This document shows, piece by piece, positions 1 through 4,999 of a stretch of DNA of 7,647 nt (positions are counted from its first letter, which is position 1; each line of letters opens with the position of its first letter). This DNA is from Anaerolineales bacterium UBA3905. Lineage in GTDB: Bacteria > Chloroflexota > Anaerolineae > Caldilineales > Caldilineaceae. Position numbers and translations under genes: made by a program. Where the stretch lies: assembly GCA_002391565.1 (NCBI GenBank), contig DGFH01000216.1, positions 7,952 to 15,598 of the forward strand. The letters run 5' to 3'. The notes under the pieces were generated by a model. It was not told the origin of the DNA, did no database searches, and was given only the letters and a program-made list of their open reading frames with translations.

Positions 1-257
1 CAGGGGATATGCACGGCGACGCTGGGGGCAATGCCGGTCATTTTGTGCACCATCGCCGCGTCGTCGAGCTTCTCTTGCGTCGTCGTGGCGGCGCCAGGCC
101 AGGCAAAAGCCTTGAAGCGCGTGCCGCTGTTGGCGTAGCCCCAGCTGGGCGTCTCGATATGCTGGCGCTTGAGCGCCGCCTTCACCGCTTCCACGTCGAC
201 GCCATTCTCCGTAAGTTGCTCGACGAGGATGTCATAGGCCGCTGTGTGATGAGCCAT
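1..257 (-). CDS. rhaI: L-rhamnose isomerase, RhaI type (N-terminal 85 residues; 3' end outside window)
   Basis: Reading leftward from ATG at 257, the frame stays open to the window edge and gives 85 residues. Segments ETPSWG (35-40), SGTRF (44-48), KLDD (63-66) and SVAVHIP (79-85) match, in order and spacing, the N-terminus of the Pseudomonas stutzeri-type L-rhamnose isomerase as I remember it (VPSWG, GGTRF, KLDD, VSLHIPW). That family is a metal-dependent TIM-barrel cytosolic enzyme converting L-rhamnose to L-rhamnulose. It is unrelated in subfamily to E. coli RhaA. The metal and catalytic residues lie beyond the window and cannot be checked. A GGAGGG at 269-274 precedes the ATG by 11 nt, slightly long but acceptable. 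A divergent aldolase gene supports the rhamnose role. Another sugar isomerase of the same fold is the main alternative. Confidence 0.85.
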   Translation of the reverse strand, partial: MAHHTAAYDILVEQLTENGVDVEAVKAALKRQHIETPSWGYANSGTRFKAFAWPGAATTTQEKLDDAAMVHKMTGIAPSVAVHIP

Positions 258-416
258 AGCCGGAATTTCCCTCCGCAATCTTGACTATTGAATGCATCTG
301 TTGCACTGGCATATCGACCCAACGGATGTGGGCAAAACCGACGCGTACAACAGACGCTGCCGATATAGGTTTGCTCTCAGGCCAAAAGGCCGGGGATGAA
401 ACGATGAAGCAAATGC

Positions 417-445
417 AGTATATTCATTTTGTGGGTTCTCTGCAA
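417..445 (-). promoter_or_regulatory. Sigma-70-type promoter for the rhamnose isomerase gene
   Basis: On the minus strand, TTGCAG (440-445) and TATACT (417-422) are separated by exactly 17 nt, a near-consensus -35/-10 pair. Transcription would start near 410, giving a leader of about 150 nt before the isomerase ATG at 257. That leader contains a GGCC-AAAA-GGCC palindrome at 380-391. Only sequence match supports this; no start-site data. Confidence 0.6.
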
Positions 446-466
446 CTGCGACATTTTGTTTCGCAG
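446..466. promoter_or_regulatory. Inverted-repeat operator candidate between the divergent rhaI/aldolase promoters
   Basis: CTGCGA (446-451) and TCGCAG (461-466) are perfect inverted repeats around a 9-nt AT-rich spacer. The left arm abuts the -35 box of the leftward promoter (440-445), and the right arm ends 9 nt before the proposed -35 of the rightward promoter. CATTTTGT occurs directly repeated at 425-432 and 452-459, the second copy inside the spacer. The position suits a regulator that controls both directions. The regulator gene is not in the window and its family cannot be told. Confidence 0.45.
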
Positions 467-475
467 CGCTTACGA

Positions 476-505
476 TTGGGGTGGCCGGGTGGGTGGAAGT
501 AAAAT
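476..505 (+). promoter_or_regulatory. Candidate promoter for the class II aldolase gene
   Basis: TAAAAT at 500-505 differs from the -10 consensus by one base. The best -35 is TTGGGG at 476-481 with an 18-nt spacer, so the -35 is weak, as expected for an activated sugar promoter. The start site would be near 512, giving a leader of about 28 nt that includes the ribosome binding site at 529-536. The spacer is G-rich (478-496). Confidence 0.4.
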
Positions 506-539
506 AAGCAAAAAGCGGTGGGAAAACGAGGAGGAGGCT

Positions 540-1295
540 ATGCACGAATTGTTACAATCACTGGTGACGCTTTCCAACGAGCTGGGGCGCGAAGATCGGC
601 AACTGGCAATATTGGGCGAGGGCAACACCAGCGCGCGCAGTGACGACAACACCTTTTGGGTCAAGGCGTCGGGCAGTCAGCTTGCCACGATCACGGAAAG
701 CGGCTTCACGCAGGTGAAGATGGACGCCATCCTGGCCCTGGTCGAGCGTGAACAGATGACGCAAGAAGAGGTGCAGGCGATCTGGCCGGAGGTGATGGTC
801 GATCCGCAACAGAAGCGCCCTTCGGTCGAAACCTTCATGCACGCTCTTTGTCTGGCTGAGGGCGGCGCCAACTGGGTGGCGCACACGCACCCGGTCTCTT
901 GCAACGCCATTCTGTGCAGCAAGCTGGGCGCCGAGCCGTTCATGCGCCACCTTTTCCCGGATGGCATTGTGGTGTGCGGACGCTACCCGGCAGTCGTGCC
1001 TTACGTTGATCCTGGCTTTGAACTGGCGAAGGCTGTGCGCGCAGAATTGCGCCGTTATCAGGACGCGCACGGTGTTTCACCGAAGTTGCTGCTGATGGTC
1101 AATCATGGCATCACTGCGCTGGGGAAGACGATGCAAGAAGCGCTCAACATCACGCGCATGGCCGACAAGTGGGCGCGCACCCTCATTGGGACGTACACCC
1201 TCGGCGGCCCAAACTTCATGCCCGACCATGAAGCCGCCCGCATCGACAGCCGCCTGGATGAGCACTATCGGCGCCATCAGTTGACGGGGAGATAA
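540..1295 (+). CDS. Class II (zinc-dependent) aldolase, probable rhamnulose-1-phosphate aldolase
   Basis: This 251-residue cytosolic protein has the class II aldolase/adducin fold. GEGNTS (26-31) and KASGS (42-46) form the phosphate-binding region, and E97 in PSVE is the likely catalytic acid/base. H115 and H117 in THTHP-like context (AHTHP) and H189 in VNHG are the zinc ligands. The length suits a single-domain aldolase, so it lacks the dehydrogenase half found in bifunctional RhaD-dehydrogenase proteins. Divergence from a rhamnose isomerase suggests cleavage of L-rhamnulose-1-phosphate to DHAP and L-lactaldehyde. Fuculose- or ribulose-phosphate substrates remain possible. I chose ATG 540 because GAGGAGG lies 4-10 nt upstream; the frame is open to ATG 429, but that extension would read through the operator and promoter and has no ribosome site. 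The stop codon lies 3 bp from the convergent gene's stop. Confidence 0.8.
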   Translation: MHELLQSLVTLSNELGREDRQLAILGEGNTSARSDDNTFWVKASGSQLATITESGFTQVKMDAILALVEREQMTQEEVQAIWPEVMVDPQQKRPSVETFMHALCLAEGGANWVAHTHPVSCNAILCSKLGAEPFMRHLFPDGIVVCGRYPAVVPYVDPGFELAKAVRAELRRYQDAHGVSPKLLLMVNHGITALGKTMQEALNITRMADKWARTLIGTYTLGGPNFMPDHEAARIDSRLDEHYRRHQLTGR

Positions 1296-1298
1296 CCT

Positions 1299-2471
1299 TC
1301 AATCCAGGTCGGCGCAGCGCACGGTGTACAGGTCTGTTCCATCTTGCTGCATGAAAACGCAGACCTTGCGCGGGTTGCTGCTCACAGCGACGGCGCGCAG
1401 GGTTGTGCTCTGTCCTGGGGCTTCGGGGATCGTAACCGTGACGCCAGGTGTGCAGCCATCCCATAACATGAGCCGCTTGCGGTTGGCTTCCTGCCAGGCC
1501 AGCGCAAAGAGCGGACCATTTTCGGCGGCGCCTACGACGGTGCTGACGGTCGCTGCGCCGCCAGGATAAACGACCTCTGAACTCTGCGGCGTCGTATCGA
1601 TGCACTGATGGTGGAGTGCGGTGATCAGTTTGCCCCCTACATTGGCGCCGGCTTTCCAATACAAGTGCAGATTGCCCACTGCATCGAAAGCGAGTGATCG
1701 TCCCAGCAAGGCGCCGACGCCCAACGACTGCGCCTCTCCCACCATTCCACCACGCCAGCGCCAGTATAGCAAGGTATTATTGCTGACGCCGTAGAGATGG
1801 GCGCCATCGACGACGTCGGGCCAGACGATGTCAGCGTCAGTGGGCAAGGTCACTTCGTTTTGCGCCTGCCACGCTCCACCCAGCGAGTAGAGCGTCGCTT
1901 TCCAGCCCAGAAAACCGTCGGTCACGGCGACGCGTGGCTGGTCATCGCCCCCCAGCCGGAGCCAACCGTCGATGGTGCTGTATTTGGAGCGCGTGATCTC
2001 CTGCGGCGTCTGCCATGCGCCTGCGTTGAAGGTGGCATACAAGAAGCGATGACGCTCTGTCTCGGTGGCAGGCAACTTGTTGAACCACAAAAGGTGGACG
2101 CGCCCGGCGCTGTCCACCAGCGGTGGATTGGTGAGCAAAGATTCGCTATCAGCGGGCGCGGGCGCCGACGTCGCCTGCCAGCCGCCCGGCGTCAGATAGA
2201 GATGATGCACCAGGTCATCGGTGAGTGTGTGATACCAGAAGATGTGGGGCATACCGTCGCGATCGATTGCGGCGAAGGGGAGATTGGTGGTGCGCGTTGC
2301 GACTGTAACCGTGTAGGCGTCGCGCCAGTGCCAGCCCGGGGTGAAGTCATGCATCACCGTCGGCAGGTAGACCACACCTTCTGACTGGGCAACCGCCGGT
2401 CTGATCACCAACAGCACGCAGAGGCTCACTAAGGGTAAGGATACAAAGATGATGGCGCGACGCACAGGCAT
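1299..2471 (-). CDS. Exported beta-propeller-like protein of unknown function
   Basis: The 390-residue product begins with a signal peptide: basic start (R4, R5), hydrophobic core about 6-23, and AVA (26-28) before QS as the likely cleavage site. No lipobox and no later membrane segment are evident, so it is probably secreted or periplasm/cell-surface located. VVYLPTV (33-39) follows at once. Internal repeats share the pattern D-x2-G-x2-H-[IL]-x-W at D70-W79 (DRDGMPHIFW), D120-W129 (DSAGRVHLLW) and D263-W272 (DAVGNLHLYW), with related W-rich strands near 190, 202 and 236. Such blade-like repeats are typical of six- or seven-bladed propellers of the sialidase-like kind, but I see no catalytic set, so enzyme activity is not claimed. 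It follows cofC on the same strand after 103 bp, probably with its own promoter. The ATG has only a close AAAGGA before it. Confidence 0.75.
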   Translation of the reverse strand: MPVRRAIIFVSLPLVSLCVLLVIRPAVAQSEGVVYLPTVMHDFTPGWHWRDAYTVTVATRTTNLPFAAIDRDGMPHIFWYHTLTDDLVHHLYLTPGGWQATSAPAPADSESLLTNPPLVDSAGRVHLLWFNKLPATETERHRFLYATFNAGAWQTPQEITRSKYSTIDGWLRLGGDDQPRVAVTDGFLGWKATLYSLGGAWQAQNEVTLPTDADIVWPDVVDGAHLYGVSNNTLLYWRWRGGMVGEAQSLGVGALLGRSLAFDAVGNLHLYWKAGANVGGKLITALHHQCIDTTPQSSEVVYPGGAATVSTVVGAAENGPLFALAWQEANRKRLMLWDGCTPGVTVTIPEAPGQSTTLRAVAVSSNPRKVCVFMQQDGTDLYTVRCADLD

Positions 2472-2501
2472 TGTCCTTTCTCAGCAACTGTCGATACAGG
2501 C

Positions 2502-2530
2502 ATCATGCACTGTGCAAGGTGTTGTGACAA
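2502..2530 (-). promoter_or_regulatory. Weak candidate promoter with palindromic spacer for the exported protein gene
   Basis: On the minus strand, TTGTCA (2525-2530) and CATGAT (2502-2507) are 17 nt apart. The -35 is good, the -10 matches four of six consensus bases. TGCAC-T-GTGCA (2506-2516), a perfect short palindrome, overlaps the -10 and spacer and could bind a regulator. The start site would be near 2495, about 24 nt before the ATG at 2471. Read-through from the F420 operon is the alternative. Confidence 0.3.
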
Positions 2531-2574
2531 CGGTGTTTTGCCTGAACTGCGGCGGGCTAAAGAGGCAAATCGGC

Positions 2575-3186
2575 TCACAAATCGGCTACAGAGATTGGCG
2601 CAGCCATCGCAAGCTCCTGCCAGTCGTGCGGCGTGTCGAGGTCGAAACGCAATGTCGCTGTGCACACTGGCTGTGGGACACAACCAGCCTCTGTCATCTG
2701 GCGACAATGCACATCAAAGCTGTTTGGGCCAAAGGCTAACCTGAAAGGCGCTGGCAGAGGGAGGAGGAGAGCGTTCGTCCCGCCATCACTGCTGGGAGCG
2801 ATGGCAACGCGTCTGTTTTCGTCAAATGCTGCAACTAGGGCGTGTAGATCGGTTGTGCGCAAACGCGGGAGATCGGCTGGCAAGATCAGCGCTGCCGCGG
2901 CGCCAAGGGCAGATGCATGACGGCAGGCCTGCTCAAGCGCTGCATTAAGGTCAAAGCCTGTCTCCAGCAATGGCAACGCCCCGTAACGCACCGCCAACGC
3001 CAGCGCCGCCGGGTCGCGACTTACGACGAGCGACCGGTGAAAGCGGGCGGAGGTCGCAGCGATGCGCAACGTCCGTTCGAGCAGATGGGCACTCAGCGCC
3101 GCGCGCTGCGACGTTGACAGAATGCCTGCCAGCCGGCTCTTGGCTTCCTGCAAGGGTTTGGCTGGGACGATCAGCCAGGGTTTCAT
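2575..3186 (-). CDS. cofC: CofC/FbiD: phospholactate or phosphoenolpyruvate guanylyltransferase (F420 biosynthesis)
   Basis: The 203-residue protein belongs to the CofC/FbiD family, a nucleotidyltransferase fold that joins GTP to a three-carbon phosphoacid (2-phospho-L-lactate in archaea, phosphoenolpyruvate in many bacteria). This supplies the activated intermediate used by CofD. Family signatures are all present: PAKPLQEAKSRL (8-19), PADLPRL (103-109) with the metal-binding Asp, PSSDGGTNALLL (131-142), FGPNSF (152-157) and FDLDTPHDW (181-189). The length is normal. The start codon overlaps the cofD stop as ATGA (3183-3186) and has no clear ribosome site of its own, pointing to translational coupling. 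Which phosphoacid it uses cannot be read from sequence here; the neighbouring FbiB-like gene favours phosphoenolpyruvate. Confidence 0.93.
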   Translation of the reverse strand: MKPWLIVPAKPLQEAKSRLAGILSTSQRAALSAHLLERTLRIAATSARFHRSLVVSRDPAALALAVRYGALPLLETGFDLNAALEQACRHASALGAAAALILPADLPRLRTTDLHALVAAFDENRRVAIAPSSDGGTNALLLPLPAPFRLAFGPNSFDVHCRQMTEAGCVPQPVCTATLRFDLDTPHDWQELAMAAPISVADL

Positions 3187-4223
3187 CCAATTGCGGCGGG
3201 GGAGCGTACATGGGCGGCAGGGTGGCGCGTGCGTGGCATGAGCGACGCAGCAAAATCAAGCACAGCTGTCGCCAGCCGCGCTTTGTCGTCCGCGTCATGC
3301 ATGATCGTGTTAGTCACCAGCGCAGGCATCCGCACATGGTCGGCAGCGGCGGCATCTTCCTGATCGAGCACAAAGCCGTCGATTACGTCGTCGTAGTGGG
3401 CGGCAATCGTCACCGGCGTAACCGGGTAGCCCATCTCGCGCATCATCTTGGCGGCGGGGCCTTTAATCGCTTTGCCGCCAACGATGGGCGCCACCGCAAT
3501 CTTGGGAACGTGCAAGGTTTGCAGCAGCCCCCGCGTGTTCCCAACGCTCAGAATCGGGTCAAGGCTAAGGTAGGGGTTGCTGGGGCAGAAGACAATCACA
3601 TCCGCAGTGGTCAGCGCCGTATAGGCGGCGTCGGTCAGCTCGCTCTCAGCGGCGCCGACAAAGGAGACATCGATCACGCAGGGTTCACAGCGCCGCCCAA
3701 CGAAGTAGTGCTGAAAGGGCAGATCGCCTTCGTCGGTGTGCACCAACGTGCGCACAGGTGCGTCGCTCATGGGCAGAATCGTTGAGCGCACGCCAAAGGC
3801 GCGGCGCAACCGATCGGTGACCTCGGTCAGGCTCAATCCCTGGCGTAGCCATTCACTGCGGCGTAGATGCACAGCCAGGTCGCGGTCACCCAGACGGAAC
3901 CAATCCTCACCGCCCAACAACCCCATCGTGTGCAACACCTGGAACGATTCATCCGCACGTCCCCAACCCGTTTCTGGGTTGTTGACGCCTGCCAGGTTGT
4001 AGAGCACCGTGTCGAGATCAGGACAGATTGTGAGTCCCCAATGCTCGAAGTCATCGCCTGTGTTGACGATGACGGTCAATGCGCCGGGTGGCAACACGGT
4101 TTGCAAACCTGTCGCCAGCTTGGCGCCGCCCACGCCGCCTGCCAGCGCCACCACGCGCCAATCGTCAGGTAGGCGACCATTGCGATGCGGTTGGGATGAA
4201 GTCGAGGCTGGCGCTTCGTTCAC
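3183..4223 (-). CDS. cofD: CofD/FbiA: transferase forming (dehydro-)F420-0 from Fo
   Basis: The 346-residue cytosolic enzyme transfers the phospholactyl or enolpyruvyl-phosphate group from CofC's GDP/GPP-linked product to the deazaflavin Fo. Motifs in order: ALAGGVGGAKLA (26-37), NTGDDFEHWGL (54-64), CPDLDTVLYNLAG (67-79), PSNPYLSLDPIL, and APIVGGKAIKGPAAKMM, which together are diagnostic of the CofD family. A 20-residue polar N-terminal extension precedes the core. Translation starts at GTG 4223: GGAGA lies about 6 nt upstream inside the end of the preceding gene, whose stop codon is only 3 nt away. The downstream cofC start overlaps its stop by 4 bp, so the three genes form one operon. No truncation or key-residue loss is apparent. 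Confidence 0.95.
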   Translation of the reverse strand: MNEAPASTSSQPHRNGRLPDDWRVVALAGGVGGAKLATGLQTVLPPGALTVIVNTGDDFEHWGLTICPDLDTVLYNLAGVNNPETGWGRADESFQVLHTMGLLGGEDWFRLGDRDLAVHLRRSEWLRQGLSLTEVTDRLRRAFGVRSTILPMSDAPVRTLVHTDEGDLPFQHYFVGRRCEPCVIDVSFVGAAESELTDAAYTALTTADVIVFCPSNPYLSLDPILSVGNTRGLLQTLHVPKIAVAPIVGGKAIKGPAAKMMREMGYPVTPVTIAAHYDDVIDGFVLDQEDAAAADHVRMPALVTNTIMHDADDKARLATAVLDFAASLMPRTRHPAAHVRSPAAIG

Positions 4224-4226
4224 GGG

Positions 4227-4874
4227 TCATCTCCACACAACACGTTCTGTGATCGGTGCACGCGTCCGCGCTTTCACTTCAGCAGGATAGCCAAGCGTCA
4301 AGATCGCCTGCGGTTGCCACGTTTCAGGCAAATCCAACACCTGACGCACCAGCGCCGGCGCAAAGAGCGGTGCACACATCCAACATGCCCCCAGGCCAGC
4401 GGCATGAGCAGCCAGCAACAGGTTCTGGCAGGCGAGCGCGACGCTCTGCACGGCCATCGTCCACTCGGCCTGGCGACGCACCGGGTCTGGGTAGACATCC
4501 ATCTCTTCCAGGGTGACGCACGGCACAATCAACACCGGCGCCCCAGTCAGTCGCGCCTGGCTGATAGCAATGCGGCGATCAATTTCCACCGGGTCTGCGC
4601 CGTCGCCAGCCAGGTCACTGCGCCAGGCTTCCGCCATTTGTGTGCTCAAGGCGGCTTTCATCGCCGCCGATTGCACCACACAAAAGCGCCACGGCTGACG
4701 ATTATGTGCGGAAGGCGCCCAATTCGCTGCTTCTAGCAACGTTTCGAGCAGTGCAGCCCCCACCGGTTTGGGTGTATAACGGCGAATCGAACGCCGTGTA
4801 CGCGCCAGCTCGACAAAAGCCGCCAGCGAATCATCCACTACAGCATTCTGAATGCGCGCGTCCCCACTCGACAT
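4227..4874 (-). CDS. fbiB: FMN nitroreductase-family protein, stand-alone FbiB C-terminal-type dehydro-F420-0 reductase
   Basis: The 215-residue protein is a flavin-binding nitroreductase. RRSIRRY (27-33) and the NWAPSAHNRQPWRF stretch are the usual FMN-contacting motifs. The WRSDLAGDG, AP-x-LIVP, YPDPVRRQAEWTM, GLGACWM and VLDLP-x-TW-x-PQAILTLGYPA segments follow the pattern I recall for the C-terminal half of mycobacterial FbiB. That domain reduces dehydro-F420-0 to F420-0 in the bacterial phosphoenolpyruvate route. Here it lacks the N-terminal gamma-glutamyl ligase domain. It leads the operon, with cofD 3 nt downstream. I place the start at ATG 4874: it is 7 nt after an extended -10 box and has no ribosome site, so the message looks leaderless. 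An open frame to 4967 exists but would read through that promoter. A general nitroreductase is the alternative. Confidence 0.88.
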   Translation of the reverse strand: MSSGDARIQNAVVDDSLAAFVELARTRRSIRRYTPKPVGAALLETLLEAANWAPSAHNRQPWRFCVVQSAAMKAALSTQMAEAWRSDLAGDGADPVEIDRRIAISQARLTGAPVLIVPCVTLEEMDVYPDPVRRQAEWTMAVQSVALACQNLLLAAHAAGLGACWMCAPLFAPALVRQVLDLPETWQPQAILTLGYPAEVKARTRAPITERVVWR

Positions 4875-4881
4875 TGTGGGC

Positions 4882-4890
4882 ATTATAGCA
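4882..4890 (-). promoter_or_regulatory. Extended -10 promoter of the F420 operon, predicted leaderless transcript
   Basis: On the minus strand the sequence reads TGCTATAAT, a perfect extended -10 (TG-N-TATAAT). The -35 region 17 nt further upstream (TTTTCC) is poor, as is common when the TG extension is present. Seven nucleotides (4881-4875) separate the box from ATG 4874, so transcription would begin at or one base before the start codon. No Shine-Dalgarno sequence is present. Confidence 0.65.
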
Positions 4891-4955
4891 CGCTGCTCCA
4901 AGAGGGAAAATTGAGATAGAAGAGGGGAGACAGGCAGAGGAGCACCCTTCAGAGA

Positions 4956-4999
4956 ATGCCTTGCCAATTACGGAGCAATCCTCGATAATTGCAAGGCAT
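4956..4999. promoter_or_regulatory. Long imperfect inverted repeat over the glcF promoter, operator candidate
   Basis: The left arm ATGCCTTGCCAATTA (4956-4970) and right arm TAATTGCAAGGCAT (4986-4999) are inverted copies, identical except for one extra C in the left arm, with 15 nt between them. The left arm covers the -35 box and the right arm covers most of the -10 and the start codon. Arm centres are about 29-30 bp apart, close to three helical turns. Each arm centres on a small palindrome (TTG-C-CAA and TTGCAA). Since the left arm would not be transcribed, a DNA-binding site is more likely than an RNA hairpin. Confidence 0.5.
4961..4989 (+). promoter_or_regulatory. Sigma-70-type promoter of glcF, predicted leaderless transcript
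   Basis: TTGCCA (4961-4966) and GATAAT (4984-4989) each match consensus at five of six positions and are separated by 17 nt. ATG 4998 follows after 8 nt, so the message would start at, or one or two bases before, the start codon. GGAG at 4972-4975 lies inside the promoter spacer and would not be transcribed. Confidence 0.65.

Noticed and set aside
380..391. GGCC-AAAA-GGCC palindrome in the rhaI leader as a terminator or riboswitch stem
   Set aside because: Only a 4-bp stem with no T-run, and no recognisable riboswitch fold around it.
429..539. N-terminal extension of the aldolase from ATG 429
   Set aside because: It would translate the inverted repeat and promoter region, has no ribosome site or family motif, and ATG 540 has a strong GAGGAGG.
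2970..3785. 271-residue plus-strand open frame opposite cofC/cofD
   Set aside because: It runs antisense across two well-identified genes and shows no domain or ribosome site.
4887..4897. AGCA-CGC-TGCT dyad next to the F420 operon -10 box
   Set aside because: Arms of 4 bp are too short to separate from chance in GC-rich DNA.
4900..4942. Purine-rich tract between the fbiB-like and glcF promoters
   Set aside because: Composition bias only; no periodic unit or mirror symmetry strong enough to claim a structure.
4875..4967. 31-residue N-terminal extension of the FbiB-like protein
   Set aside because: The frame runs through the extended -10 box and has no family similarity; ATG 4874 fits the promoter spacing.
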